DNA of 40,534 nucleotides, taken from Clostridiales bacterium (GTDB lineage Bacteria; Bacillota; Clostridia; Oscillospirales; Oscillospiraceae). Position numbers and translations under genes: made by a program. A model generated the notes under the pieces. The model worked only from the letters and a program-made list of their open reading frames with translations, was not told the origin of the DNA and ran no database searches. The DNA is taken from positions 1 through 40,534 of the forward strand of contig JAJBVG010000043.1 of NCBI GenBank assembly GCA_020859945.1. The letters run 5' to 3'. Shown here one piece after another: positions 8,730 through 17,027 of the stretch (its first letter is position 1; each line of letters opens with the position of its first letter).

Positions 8730-9363
8730 TGCTGTTCTCCTCCTGCTGTGATTTGTTAAGGATACTCTGTATTTTTTGCAGTTCTTTCAACACATGGACG
8801 CCCAACACGATGAGCTGGGCCACGGTATAGGACAGGGTCAGCCGGACGTAAACCTTCGTCTCGCGGGCGGTGAAGTCCACCCGACACCGGACCGACTGCT
8901 CTTTGATGGTCAGTTTCTGTTGCAGCACTCCGGCCACCGCGCCGCCGGTGGCGCAGACGCCGCCGTAGAGGATACCGGCCCGGGCCGGGTCGTTCCGTCC
9001 GGCTATGGTGTAGTCCAGCAGCAGCTCGTCCACCCGCAGCTTTTCCACCGATTCCCCCAGCAGGTCCAGCAGGGCGGGCAGCTCGTCCATCAGCTCGTCC
9101 AGACTGCCCCCCACTCGCTGGAGCAGGGAGGGTCTTTGGGGTTCCGGCTGCTTTTGGGGCTGGTCGGACTTCTTTTTGGCGGATTTCTTCTTCTCTTTCT
9201 TCTCCTTGGGCTTCCGGGGGTACACCGTCAGGAAGGCGGGGCCGATTTTCACTTGCACCAACAGCCCCTGGGCGGAGTACTCCACCCGGCCTCCCAGCCG
9301 GAGCAGAAAGACGACAGCCGCCAGCGCCGCCACGATGAGCAGCACCACCAACAAGATCTTCAC
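8704..9363 (-). CDS. DUF2953 domain protein (YtfI-like)
   Basis: 219 residues starting at GTG 9363, which overlaps the scpB stop (GTGA) and has AAGGAGG upstream. One N-terminal transmembrane helix (ILLVVLLIVAALAAVVFLL) is followed by a short beta-rich segment, a Lys-rich linker (KPKEKKEKKKSAKKKSD) and the conserved DUF2953 region with GRNDPARAGILYGGVCATGG. In Bacillus the homologue ytfI sits directly upstream of ytfJ. The molecular function is unknown; co-conservation with ytfJ suggests a sporulation role. Confidence 0.85.
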   Translation of the reverse strand: MKILLVVLLIVAALAAVVFLLRLGGRVEYSAQGLLVQVKIGPAFLTVYPRKPKEKKEKKKSAKKKSDQPQKQPEPQRPSLLQRVGGSLDELMDELPALLDLLGESVEKLRVDELLLDYTIAGRNDPARAGILYGGVCATGGAVAGVLQQKLTIKEQSVRCRVDFTARETKVYVRLTLSYTVAQLIVLGVHVLKELQKIQSILNKSQQEENSNGKKASTE

Positions 9364-9914
9364 TTCGCCGCCTCCTTTTCCGCCAGGGCCTCTCCCGGCT
9401 CGCCGTTTTCCGGCAGGGGCGGCAGTTCCTCCAGAGAGGACAGGCCAAAGGTCTTTAAAAACAGCCGGGTGGTGCGGAACAGGGTGGGCCGTCCCGGAGC
9501 GGCCAGCTTGCCGCACTCCTCGATGAGGCCCCGCTCCAACAGGGAATTGATGGAGTAGGCGGAGGAAACGCCCCGCACCTGCTCCACATAACCCCTGGTG
9601 GTGGGCTGGAAGTAGGCGATGATGGACAGCACCTCCAGCACCGCCGGGGACAGCTTGGGAGGCTTGCGGGTCTCCAGCGCCCGGCGGATGACGTCGGCGT
9701 GTTCCGGCGCAGAGGCCAGCTGGTAAGAATCCTCCAGCCGGAGCAGGCGGAGGCCCCGCTGCTCGTAGCGGTAGTAGTCCCCCAGCCGCCGGGCGGCGTC
9801 CTCCAGCTGCTGCTGGCTGATTTCCAGCACCTGGCACAGCCGTTTGCACTCCACCGGCTCTCCCGCCGTAAATAGGATACCCTCCAGGGCGGATTCTATC
9901 ACTTTATCCTCCAT
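9360..9914 (-). CDS. scpB: Segregation and condensation protein B
   Basis: 184 residues with the tandem winged-helix architecture of ScpB. Recognisable parts are ESALEGILFTAGEPV at the N-terminus and ALEVLSIIAYFQPTTRGYVEQVRGV-like sequence in the second winged helix (seen here as LEVLSIIAYFQPTTRGYVEQ). With ScpA and SMC it forms the bacterial condensin that compacts and segregates the chromosome. The start lies inside scpA (11-nt overlap), so the two are coupled. Confidence 0.94.
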   Translation of the reverse strand: MEDKVIESALEGILFTAGEPVECKRLCQVLEISQQQLEDAARRLGDYYRYEQRGLRLLRLEDSYQLASAPEHADVIRRALETRKPPKLSPAVLEVLSIIAYFQPTTRGYVEQVRGVSSAYSINSLLERGLIEECGKLAAPGRPTLFRTTRLFLKTFGLSSLEELPPLPENGEPGEALAEKEAAK

Positions 9915-10695
9915 CGGTGTCCTCGCCTTCCTCCTGCTGGGCCGTCACGCAGGTAACGGTGCAGTCCTTGCCGAACCCCGCTAGGGAGATGCGGCAGCTT
10001 TTGCACAGCTCCAAAATCGCCAAAAACGTCGCCACGATTTCCGAACGGGTGCGGCAGGCCAAAAACAACTGCCGCAGCTTGGTGACGCCGCTCTGCACCA
10101 GCCGCTCCAGCACCTCCCGGGCCTTGTCCGCCACGGGGTAGGGTTCCCGGCCCACGATGCCGTGGAACACCGCCTCCGGCGGGGGGAGCTGCTCCCCGTT
10201 GCGGCGGTAGAGGCCCAGCATGGCCTGGTAGAGGTCCTCCGGCTGGTGCTGATAGCGATAGGTCTTGTCCGGCTGAATCGCCAGCTGCCCCCGGGTCAGC
10301 AGGTCGGCCCCCAGGTCGCACCGGCGGCTCAGCTCCGGCTGAAGCTGCTTGATTTTTGCGTAGTTTTCGCTGCGCTTGCGTTCCTCCAGAGAGGCGATGA
10401 GCTCCTCCATCTCGCTGAGGGGTTCCTCGTTGTTCAGGGCCAGCAGCATCCGGGTCTTGATATACACCAGCTGGGCGGCCATGGTCACGAACTCGCTGGC
10501 GACGTCCAAATCCAGCTCCTTGCGCTGGTCCATCCAGGCCAGATACTGGTCCAGAATCAGGGAGATTTGGATGTCCTGAATTTCCATTTTGTTTTTGCTC
10601 AGCAGGCTCAAAATCAGGTCCAGCGGCCCGTCGAAGTTCTCCGCCTCAGAGCGGGTGCGGACCACCCCCTCCAGATGATAGACCGGCGTATCCAT
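9904..10695 (-). CDS. scpA: Segregation and condensation protein A (kleisin)
   Basis: About 263 residues from ATG 10695. The N-terminal kleisin segment FDGPLDLILSLLSKNKMEIQ is diagnostic, followed by ASEFVTMAAQLVYIKTRMLL. It bridges the SMC heads and binds ScpB. The chosen ATG overlaps the M50 stop codon by one base (TGATG), indicating re-initiation; the longer reading adds 13 residues with no family resemblance. Confidence 0.94.
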   Translation of the reverse strand: MDTPVYHLEGVVRTRSEAENFDGPLDLILSLLSKNKMEIQDIQISLILDQYLAWMDQRKELDLDVASEFVTMAAQLVYIKTRMLLALNNEEPLSEMEELIASLEERKRSENYAKIKQLQPELSRRCDLGADLLTRGQLAIQPDKTYRYQHQPEDLYQAMLGLYRRNGEQLPPPEAVFHGIVGREPYPVADKAREVLERLVQSGVTKLRQLFLACRTRSEIVATFLAILELCKSCRISLAGFGKDCTVTCVTAQQEEGEDTDGG

Positions 10696-11384
10696 CAGGT
10701 CACGATCCCTTCCGGCAGCCCCACCAGATGGCACAGCACCGTCAGCACCGCCGTCCGCGCCGCGTAGAGGGGCGCGTCCAGCCAGCCCAGAAACACCAGC
10801 GCGAACAGCAGGATGCCGATGTACCGCTCGTAGTGCATCAGCCAGTCATAGAGGCGGTTGGGCAGCAGGGAGAACAGCACCTTGCTCCCGTCCAGCGGCG
10901 GGATGGGGAACAGGTTGAACACCCCCAGGCCCACGCTCAAAATCGCCATGTAGAGCAGGAACACATAAAACCAGGAGACGATTTCATAGACCAGCTGGGA
11001 GGAAAACGCCGCGTAGTGGTAGAGCAGGCTGGCCCCGCCTAGGGCAATCAGCGCCAAAATGAAGTTGGAGACCGGTCCCGCCAGAGCGGTCAGCGCCATA
11101 CCCTGCTTGGGGTGCTTGAACCGGCGCATATCCACCGGCACGGGCTTTGCCCAGCCGAACCCCGCCGTAATCATCAGCAGCAGGCCCAGCGGGTCGATGT
11201 GGTGCAGGGGGTTGAAGGACAGGCGGCCGCTGCGCTTGGCGGTCTGGTCCCCCAGGGCCAGCGCCGCGTAGCCGTGGCTCATCTCGTGGATGACGATGCA
11301 AAGAAACGCCGCCAGCGCCCGCACCAGATAATAGAGCAGGTTGGACAGGTCAAAGGAATTGATAAAGGTCTCGACAGTCCCCAC
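10695..11384 (-). CDS. Site-2 protease family (M50) membrane protein
   Basis: About 229 residues, four to five hydrophobic segments. The metal-binding HExxH is HEMSH in the first transmembrane helix and the third ligand region is NLFPIPPLDGSKV, as in S2P-family proteases. Members cleave substrates inside the membrane; this short soluble-domain-free type is commonly encoded directly before scpA in Firmicutes and its substrate is unknown. A GTG start at 11384 is chosen, preceded by GGGAGG; upstream codons derive from a heptad repeat. First gene of a seven-gene operon with promoter at 11517-11546. Confidence 0.88.
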   Translation of the reverse strand: MGTVETFINSFDLSNLLYYLVRALAAFLCIVIHEMSHGYAALALGDQTAKRSGRLSFNPLHHIDPLGLLLMITAGFGWAKPVPVDMRRFKHPKQGMALTALAGPVSNFILALIALGGASLLYHYAAFSSQLVYEIVSWFYVFLLYMAILSVGLGVFNLFPIPPLDGSKVLFSLLPNRLYDWLMHYERYIGILLFALVFLGWLDAPLYAARTAVLTVLCHLVGLPEGIVT

Positions 11385-11401
11385 CGGGGGCCACCTCCCG
11401 T

Positions 11402-11434
11402 TAATTAGCAATTAGCAATGTGCAATGTGCAATG
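11402..11434. repeat. Heptad tandem array, ATTGCNN family, copy 2
   Basis: Units TTAGCAA, TTAGCAA, TGTGCAA, TGTGCAA on the plus strand (complement of the ATTGCNN unit). It lies in the 5' leader of the M50 gene, immediately upstream of its Shine-Dalgarno. Confidence 0.75.
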
Positions 11435-11516
11435 GCCGGATTTGCAGTCGGTTTGCACACTGGGCAGCGGGACGCTGTTCTGATGATTGCACAAAGGAAG
11501 AATCAAAATCCATTTT

Positions 11517-11546
11517 ATTATACCAGCATTGTGAGATAAAAAACAA
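11517..11546 (-). promoter_or_regulatory. Candidate sigma-A promoter of the M50-scpAB operon
   Basis: TTGTTT, 18-nt spacer, TATAAT on the minus strand. The -35 overlaps the T-run of the ldh terminator. It would give a leader of about 125 nt that includes the heptad array. Confidence 0.55.
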
Positions 11547-11573
11547 GCCCTCTTTCAACAAAAGGGCTTGTTT
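11538..11573 (-). terminator. Rho-independent terminator of ldh
   Basis: Stem AAACAAGCCCT (11541-11551) with AGGGCTTGTTT (11562-11573 region), followed on the minus strand by six T residues. Located about 45 nt after the ldh stop codon. Confidence 0.85.
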
Positions 11574-11618
11574 GGGTAAATATCTACTTTTAAAACGCAA
11601 AAAGGGCAATTTCAGCCT

Positions 11619-12560
11619 TTACTGGGGAAATTCCTTGTCCAGCACCTCTTTCAGCACGTTGGCGGAGGCCCGGAGCGCGGCGATCTCCTCGTCGCTGAGA
11701 TGGATGGGCACCAGCGTCTCCATGCCGTCGGCCCCCACCACGGCGGGCAGGCTCAGGGCCACGCCGTCGATGCCGTAGGCTCCGTGGATCATGCTGGAGA
11801 CGGGGAGGATGGAGTGTTCGTTGCGGACGATGCACTCGCAGATGCGGTTCACCGCCATGGCTACGCCGTAGTAGGTGGCCCGCTTTTTGGAGATGATCTC
11901 GTAGGCGCTGTTTTTCACGTTTTCGTAAATCTTTTGGGCGGCCAGGTCGTGGTCGTTGTGGTGGCCCCGCATTTCGCAGAAGTCGGGCAGGCTGACGCCG
12001 CCTACGTCCACGCAGCTCCAGGCGGCCAGCTCGCTGTCGCCGTGTTCGCCGATGATAAAGGCGTTGACGTTGCGGCTGTCCACGCTCAGGTGCTGGCCCA
12101 GGGTGTATTTCAGCCGGGCGGTGTCCAGCACCGTGCCGGAGCCGATGACCCGGTTCTCCGGGAAACCGGAGAGCTTGACGGCGGCGGCGGTCAGGATGTC
12201 CACCGGGTTGGCCACCACCAGCAAAATCCCCTCGAAGCCCCGTTTGGCGATCTCCGGGATGATGGAGCGGAAAATGCCCACGTTTTTGTGGACCAGGTCC
12301 AGCCGGGTCTCGCCCTCCTTCTGGGCGGCTCCGGCGGTGATGACGATGATGGAGCAGTCCGCCACGTCATCGTAGTCCCCGGCGTAAATCTGCATGGGCC
12401 GGGCGTAGGGCAGACCGTGGCTGATGTCCAGGGCTTCGCCCTCGGCCCGCTGGCGGTCCGCGTCAATGAGTACCAGTTCCGAAAAAAGCCCGCTCTGCAT
12501 CAGGCTGAACGCCGACGCGGAGCCGACAAACCCGCAGCCCACGATGGCTGCTTTCCGCAT
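11619..12560 (-). CDS. ldh: L-lactate dehydrogenase
   Basis: About 313 residues. The NAD-binding motif VGCGFVGSASAF is N-terminal. The active-site loop ITAGAAQKEGETRLDL carries Gln at the specificity position, as in lactate rather than malate dehydrogenase, plus the catalytic Arg. LDTARLKY holds the substrate-binding Arg and GEHGDSE holds the catalytic His. It reduces pyruvate to L-lactate with NADH. ATG 12560 gives the usual N-terminus (MRKAAIVG); a TTG 9 nt upstream has better spacing to GGAAGG and may be the true start. Monocistronic, with its own terminator. Confidence 0.94.
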   Translation of the reverse strand: MRKAAIVGCGFVGSASAFSLMQSGLFSELVLIDADRQRAEGEALDISHGLPYARPMQIYAGDYDDVADCSIIVITAGAAQKEGETRLDLVHKNVGIFRSIIPEIAKRGFEGILLVVANPVDILTAAAVKLSGFPENRVIGSGTVLDTARLKYTLGQHLSVDSRNVNAFIIGEHGDSELAAWSCVDVGGVSLPDFCEMRGHHNDHDLAAQKIYENVKNSAYEIISKKRATYYGVAMAVNRICECIVRNEHSILPVSSMIHGAYGIDGVALSLPAVVGADGMETLVPIHLSDEEIAALRASANVLKEVLDKEFPQ

Positions 12561-12641
12561 ATTGACCAAGATGATCCTTCCTTTCTGATAACGGGGTGAG
12601 TGGTGTGCCGTTGAAGCGGCCATAAAGTTCCGCTTAATACC

Positions 12642-12713
12642 TGTAGGGGCGGCCCTTGGCCGCCCTTGGCAAGCAGGTGGTTCCTGCGGGCGGCCACGGG
12701 CCGCCCCTACACA
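12642..12713. repeat. Palindromic element with TGTAGGGGCGGCCC ends, copy 1
   Basis: A 72-bp element with perfect 14-bp inverted ends: TGTAGGGGCGGCCC and GGGCCGCCCCTACA. Secondary palindromic arms inside contain GGCCGCCC. It lies in the ldh/spoVB divergent intergenic region. A related, degraded copy lies at 40394-40466. No transposase is encoded, so it is MITE-like. Confidence 0.75.
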
Positions 12714-12763
12714 TATGTTGTGTAAAATAAAGCCGATTCAAAGGCACAACCTAAGTTATCTTG

Positions 12764-12792
12764 AGCTTACCATCCCCCCGCCCCCTTGTCAA
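12764..12792 (-). promoter_or_regulatory. Possible sigma-A promoter of ldh
   Basis: Perfect -35 TTGACA, 17-nt G-rich spacer, TAAGCT (-10 matches only at TA and final T). It lies upstream of the palindromic element, so the element would be in the ldh leader RNA. Confidence 0.4.
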
Positions 12793-12830
12793 GGGATTCT
12801 GTGCGATTGGATGAGCCAATTTTTCACGCC

Positions 12831-12859
12831 GCATGTTCTCCGCCGGACGTGCATACCCT
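12831..12859 (+). promoter_or_regulatory. Candidate sigma-E promoter of spoVB
   Basis: GCATGTT, 14-nt spacer, CATACCCT. The sigma-E consensus is about KMATATT, 13-14 nt, CATACAHT, so each half has a single mismatch and the spacing is right. The predicted start (about 12866) lies 16 nt before the spoVB ATG, just ahead of its Shine-Dalgarno. Confidence 0.65.
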
Positions 12860-12881
12860 GTCCATGAATGGGGGTGGCCGC

Positions 12882-14429
12882 ATGAAACAAGATTCCGATT
12901 CTCTCACCCGCTCCACGCTGCTGCTGACCGGGGTGGGAGTGGTGTCCCAAGGGCTGGGGTTCTTCTACCGGGTGATGCTCTCCCGGCTGGTGGGGGCGGA
13001 GACCATGGGGCTGTACCAGCTCATCATGCCGGTGTACTCGGTGCTGGTGTCCGTCACCATCACCGGCATGACGGTGGGGCTGTCCTCCCTCTCCGGCAAA
13101 TACGCCGCCACCGGCAACCAACGAGCCGCCACCCAGCTGCTCCACACCAGCCTCCGGGGGCTGGTGCTGCTGTGGGTCCCTATCGCGGCGGCAGTGTGCC
13201 TGTTTTCCCGGCCTCTGGCTGCCCAGGTGCTGGGGGACGGGCGGACCCGGCTGGGGCTGGTGCTGCTGCTGCCGGTGCTGCTGTTGACCGGGGTGGAAAA
13301 CCTGACCAAGCACCACTTCTACGGCCTGGGCGAGACCCGTCTCCCCGCCGCGGTAGAAATTGGCGAGCAGTTCATCCGCACCGCCGCCATTTTGGGGCTG
13401 CTGGCCCTGCTGCTGCCCCTCTCTCAGGGCCATGCGGTGGCGGTCATCGTGCTGGGGATGGTGGTCAGCGAGATTTTTTCCTCCACCACCCTGGCCTTCT
13501 TCCGCCGACAGCGGGAAGGCCCCTACCGGCTCCAGCCGGGGGCGCGGGAGCGTCCTGCCAGTCTCCGGCGGCAGCTGGCGCAGGTGGCCGTACCGGTCAG
13601 CGCCGCCGCCCTGCTGAACAACCTGATTTCCTCCGCCGACTCGGTGCTCATCCCCCGACAGCTGGAAGCCTTCGGCCTGGCAGCGGGGGACGCGATGGAG
13701 CTATACGGCGTGGTGTTCGGTATGACGCTGCCCCTGCTGACGCTGCCCTTCGCCTTTGTCAACGCCCTGAGTTTGGCGCTGCTGCCCCGGCTGACCCGGT
13801 GCGCCGCTCTGGGGGACAGACGGGGCGGCAACCGCCGGGCGGCCAAGGCGCTCCAGGCCACCTCTCTGGTGGTGCTGCCTCTGCTGGGGCTGCTGGTGCC
13901 CCTCAGCGGGGACGTGGGACGGGTGCTGTTCCGGGAGGAACGGGTGGGGCTGTACATCCTGCCGCTGGCGGTGGCGGTGGCCCTCTCCGCCTACGAGGGG
14001 ATACTCTCCACCATCCTCAACGGCGCGGGCAAACAGTCCGCCTCCGCCGCCATCTCCCTGCTCTGCGGCCTGTTGCAGCTGGCGTTCACCTGGTTTGGGG
14101 TGGGCCGGTACGGGTTCCCCGCCTTTCTGGTGGGGATGCTGGCGGCCTCGGTGCTGGGGGTGCTGCTGCGGCTGGGGGTCGCGGTGCAGCCTACTGGATT
14201 GACGCTGGACTGGTTTTCCGCCTTTGTGGGACCGGCGCTGGCGGCGGTGTGCAGCGGGCTTTGCGTCAATTTGCTCTATCAGGTTTTGCAGCGGAATGGC
14301 ACGTCGGACGGGGCCTCGCTGGTGGTCTGCGTCCCGATGGGGCTGGTGTTGTATTTCATCACGCTCCGCGTTCAGGGGGTGCGGGTCATCTACGTCGTGC
14401 CTTCGCTGCGGCAACGAATGAGCCATTAG
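12882..14429 (+). CDS. spoVB: Stage V sporulation protein B-like polysaccharide flippase (MATE/MOP superfamily)
   Basis: 515 residues with about 12-14 hydrophobic segments throughout. The N-terminus RSTLLLTGVGVVSQGLGFFYRVMLSRLVGAETMGLYQLI is the conserved opening of the SpoVB/PST flippase family. SpoVB is made in the mother cell and is thought to move lipid-linked peptidoglycan precursors for spore cortex synthesis. ATG 12882 is supported by GGGGGTGG upstream and a sigma-E-like promoter at 12831-12859; upstream in-frame codons would precede the transcript. The last codons and stop (CAT TAG) lie in a heptad repeat. Confidence 0.9.
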   Translation: MKQDSDSLTRSTLLLTGVGVVSQGLGFFYRVMLSRLVGAETMGLYQLIMPVYSVLVSVTITGMTVGLSSLSGKYAATGNQRAATQLLHTSLRGLVLLWVPIAAAVCLFSRPLAAQVLGDGRTRLGLVLLLPVLLLTGVENLTKHHFYGLGETRLPAAVEIGEQFIRTAAILGLLALLLPLSQGHAVAVIVLGMVVSEIFSSTTLAFFRRQREGPYRLQPGARERPASLRRQLAQVAVPVSAAALLNNLISSADSVLIPRQLEAFGLAAGDAMELYGVVFGMTLPLLTLPFAFVNALSLALLPRLTRCAALGDRRGGNRRAAKALQATSLVVLPLLGLLVPLSGDVGRVLFREERVGLYILPLAVAVALSAYEGILSTILNGAGKQSASAAISLLCGLLQLAFTWFGVGRYGFPAFLVGMLAASVLGVLLRLGVAVQPTGLTLDWFSAFVGPALAAVCSGLCVNLLYQVLQRNGTSDGASLVVCVPMGLVLYFITLRVQGVRVIYVVPSLRQRMSH

Positions 14430-14560
14430 CTATTAGCTGTTAGCTTGGTGGTGCTAAACGAGCGATTCGTGGCGAATCGTTAGAAGCACCTGGATTTTTT
14501 GCTGGTTGTTTGCGATATGCAATACCTGACTAACGGCTAATGGCTAACAGCTAACGGCTT
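14427..14560. repeat. Heptad element, TTAGCTR family, with inverted arms
   Basis: Left arm ATTAGCTATTAGCTGTTAGC (about 14424-14445) and right arm (14531-14560; units TAACGGC, TAATGGC, TAACAGC, TAACGGC) are inverted heptad arrays. Between them sits a terminator hairpin. The left arm contains the spoVB stop codon. Confidence 0.75.
14450..14500 (+). terminator. Rho-independent terminator of spoVB
   Basis: Outer stem GGTGCT/AGCACC and inner stem CGATTCG-TGG-CGAATCG, followed by TGGATTTTTT on the plus strand. It lies about 20 nt past the spoVB stop codon, inside a repeat element. Confidence 0.7.
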
Positions 14561-14561
14561 A

Positions 14562-14586
14562 TTTGCTCATTGCTAATTGCAAATTG
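14562..14586. repeat. Heptad tandem array, ATTGCNN family, copy 3
   Basis: Three and a half 7-bp units (ATTTGCTCATTGCTAATTGC with a further AAATTG). It overlaps the last codons of spoIIR and supplies its TAG stop codon. Confidence 0.75.
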
Positions 14587-15175
14587 ACCCCAGCAGTTCC
14601 AGAATACGGAACCGCAGCACATAGTCTGCCCCGTCCCGGGTGAGCAGCGCCACGTCCTCCTCGGTCAGCCCCTCCGCCATGGCGGACTGGGCCAGGTCGC
14701 TGACCGGCTCCAGGCACAGGCCGGGGAACAGCACGCACCACCAGTTGTGGCCCTCGCCCTCCCCCAGCTCCACCCGCAGGGCCTGATAATCCCCGGCGGG
14801 CAGGGAGAAGTCCCCGTAGTCGATGGTTGGGAACTTCGTATACTCCAGCGAGACGGCCACGGAGCAGTCGTACCCCTGCTCCTCCACCACGGCCAGCCCC
14901 GCCGCCGCCAGGTCGGGCAAAGCGGCTTCCAGCGTTTCGCGGGCGTCTCCGGCGGTATCGGACCCGTCCAACAGCTCCCGGCACCGCTCCAGCACCGCGT
15001 CCCGCACCTGGAGCTTGAGTGTTTGGTCCTCGTCGCTGTCGGAGTTCGCCACCACATGGAGCCGCACCATCCGAGAGGCCAACTGGTTCTGGCGGAACTG
15101 CGCCCAGCACCCCACCGCCAGCAGCGCGCACAGCAGCACCGGCAGCGCGCCCCACCATTTTCGCACAATAGACAT
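14573..15175 (-). CDS. spoIIR: Stage II sporulation protein R
   Basis: About 200 residues. A signal or anchor helix (WWGALPVLLCALLAVGCWA) is followed by the SpoIIR signature RLHVVANSDSDEDQTLKLQV and RDAVLERC. In Bacillus, SpoIIR is made in the forespore under sigma-F, is secreted into the space between the membranes and triggers SpoIIGA to process pro-sigma-E. The start ATG 15175 has GGGCGG upstream, and a sigma-F-like promoter lies at 15208-15236. The final residues (ICN) and TAG stop are encoded by a heptad repeat, so the C-terminus appears to have been remodelled by repeat insertion. Confidence 0.92.
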   Translation of the reverse strand: MSIVRKWWGALPVLLCALLAVGCWAQFRQNQLASRMVRLHVVANSDSDEDQTLKLQVRDAVLERCRELLDGSDTAGDARETLEAALPDLAAAGLAVVEEQGYDCSVAVSLEYTKFPTIDYGDFSLPAGDYQALRVELGEGEGHNWWCVLFPGLCLEPVSDLAQSAMAEGLTEEDVALLTRDGADYVLRFRILELLGSICN

Positions 15176-15207
15176 GAAAACACCGCCCATACATCGGTTT
15201 TACCTAC

Positions 15208-15236
15208 AGTATGGACGGTGTTTCGTCGGGTTATAC
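15208..15236 (-). promoter_or_regulatory. Candidate sigma-F promoter of spoIIR
   Basis: On the minus strand GTATA, 15-nt spacer, GTCCATACT. The sigma-F consensus is about GYATA, 15 nt, GGNNANANT; only one base of the -10 differs. It fits the known forespore control of spoIIR. Confidence 0.65.
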
Positions 15237-15239
15237 CGT

Positions 15240-16136
15240 TTAATTCTTGATTTGCTTGTTGGCCCAGCGGAAAAAGTGCTCGGCGGGGACAAACAGATAC
15301 AGATTATCCCCATACGCACTGACCAGCTCCTCAATGGTGTTGGGCTGGTAGCCGTACTGCTCGTCGCCGTAGGAGAAAAGCTCCTCCCCGTCGCCGCGGC
15401 ACACCAGACGGAGGAATTTTTTGGTGTCCTTGTTGCACTTGCGCAGCTTTTTCAGGTAGTCCAGAGAGGTGTCCAACTCTCCCAGCTTGAAATAGAGAAG
15501 GGAAAGGGCCAGCAGCATCTGACACTCTTCGTCGTATTCGTCGGAGTGAAACAGCGCCAGGGCCTTTTCCTTCTCCTCCAAATAGACGTACAGGTGAATC
15601 AGAGCGTAGCGGACACCCAGGTTGTCGCTCTTGCACAGCTCCATCAGCCGTTCGCCCTCCGCAACCGCCTTGCGCATCATGCCGCAGTCCTTCAGGGCTT
15701 GCAGATAGGCGTACCGCAGGCGCATATAGGGCCGCGTCTCATAGACGAGCCAGAACTCGCCCATGTCGTCCCGGAAGTGGCCCTCCCGTTCCATCTGCGC
15801 GTCGCCCTTTTCAAGGATGGGCGGCAGGGAAACCACCAGGTCCATGGGAGACTTGGCGTTCCGCTCCGCCTGCATCAGCAGGGCGTCCAGATTGTCCGGC
15901 TCCAGCTCCAGCGCCTTTTTGATGTAGCCCATGGCCGCTTTTTTGGTCTTGGCCTCCTCCGCCAGCTCCAGATAGTCGTCCACCGTCTCCGGCTGGGCAG
16001 AACGTGGCTGCGCGTTGTAGTGCTGTGCAAATTCCTGAAACAGACGGTTGGCGTCCCCTTCGTCCTTGATTTCATCCTCATGGGCGGCAAGATATTCCAA
16101 CGCCTGGTGTAACGCTTTTTCACTTTCTCTGCTCAT
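15240..16136 (-). CDS. Tetratricopeptide-repeat-like protein of unknown function
   Basis: 298 residues, almost entirely helical and soluble; no signal peptide or membrane span. Repeated helical pairs such as AAMGYIKKALELEPDNLDALL and EEKEKALALF resemble TPR units and suggest a protein-interaction scaffold. The C-terminal NTIEELVSAYGDNLYLFVPAEHFFRW is a distinct conserved-looking tail. I do not recognise a catalytic motif. It is the last gene of thrH-DUF1015-ispE; its stop codon lies four bases from the spoIIR promoter. GGAGG-like sequence precedes the ATG. Confidence 0.8.
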   Translation of the reverse strand: MSRESEKALHQALEYLAAHEDEIKDEGDANRLFQEFAQHYNAQPRSAQPETVDDYLELAEEAKTKKAAMGYIKKALELEPDNLDALLMQAERNAKSPMDLVVSLPPILEKGDAQMEREGHFRDDMGEFWLVYETRPYMRLRYAYLQALKDCGMMRKAVAEGERLMELCKSDNLGVRYALIHLYVYLEEKEKALALFHSDEYDEECQMLLALSLLYFKLGELDTSLDYLKKLRKCNKDTKKFLRLVCRGDGEELFSYGDEQYGYQPNTIEELVSAYGDNLYLFVPAEHFFRWANKQIKN

Positions 16137-16166
16137 GAACTTCCTCCTTGCCGTTGCCGAACGGCA

Positions 16167-17027
16167 TCAGACCGGCTGCACCACAAAGGTCTCCTGATAG
16201 GTCTCCCGCAGCTCCTTTGCGGCGGCCTGGGCCTCCGCCTGGGTCTGGAACACGCCGAACACGGTGGGGCCGGTACCGGAGAGACAGGCCCCCAGCGCAC
16301 CCCGCTGAATCAGGGTGTTGCGAATTTCCTGAATGACGTTGGCCCGGTGGACGGGCAGGGCGTCCTCAAAAACGTTGTACATCTGCCGGGCGACGGCGGC
16401 CAGGTCCCCGGCCTCCAGCGCGGCGATGAGGCCGTCGGTGTTGGGACGACAGCGAATTTTCATGGTATCCAGCCGATTATACAGCTCAGGGGTGGACACC
16501 GGGAACCCCGGTTTGCACATAACGATGGCGCAGGCAGGCATGGGGGCCAGCCGGGTCAGCACTTCCCCCCGGCCCTGGGCCAGCATGGTGCCGCCCAGCA
16601 CGCAATAGGGTACGTCAGACCCCACCTGTTCCCCCAGCTTCGCCAGCTCCTCCGGGGAGAGGTCGGTGCCGCACAGTTCATTCAGCCCCCGCAGGACGGC
16701 GGCGCCGTCGCTGCTGCCTCCGGCAGTCCCGGCGCAGACGGGGATGCGCTTGTCCAGCCGGATGACCAGGCCGTTCAGGTCGGTCCCCGTGGCGCGGCCA
16801 AAGACCTCCGCCGCTTTGACGGCGATGTTCCGTCCGTCGGTGGGCAGGAATCCCCAGTCCGCGGCCAGGGCGATGCCCGTTCCGCCGGTCAGGGTCAGGG
16901 TCACGTCGTCGTGGAGGGACACCGACTGCATGACCATTTTCAGGTCGTGGAACCCGTCGGGCCGTTTGCCCAGCACGTCCAGGGTCAGATTCAGCTTGGC
17001 ATAGGCGGGAAGCGTCAGTTGGGTCAT
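16167..17027 (-). CDS. ispE: 4-diphosphocytidyl-2-C-methyl-D-erythritol kinase
   Basis: 286 residues, GHMP kinase fold. The N-terminus AYAKLNLTLDVLGKRPDGFHDLKMVMQ is the IspE signature with the catalytic Lys region. The glycine-rich ATP motif is VCAGTAGGSSDGAAVLRGL and the C-terminal GHMP motif is LSGTGPTVFGVF. It phosphorylates CDP-ME in the MEP isoprenoid pathway, upstream of IspH also encoded in this window. Its start overlaps the DUF1015 stop by 4 nt (ATGA). Confidence 0.95.
   Translation of the reverse strand: MTQLTLPAYAKLNLTLDVLGKRPDGFHDLKMVMQSVSLHDDVTLTLTGGTGIALAADWGFLPTDGRNIAVKAAEVFGRATGTDLNGLVIRLDKRIPVCAGTAGGSSDGAAVLRGLNELCGTDLSPEELAKLGEQVGSDVPYCVLGGTMLAQGRGEVLTRLAPMPACAIVMCKPGFPVSTPELYNRLDTMKIRCRPNTDGLIAALEAGDLAAVARQMYNVFEDALPVHRANVIQEIRNTLIQRGALGACLSGTGPTVFGVFQTQAEAQAAAKELRETYQETFVVQPV

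Noticed and set aside
11412-11609. 65-codon minus-strand frame between ldh and the M50 gene
   Set aside because: It spans the ldh terminator and the M50 promoter, and its end is encoded by a heptad repeat.
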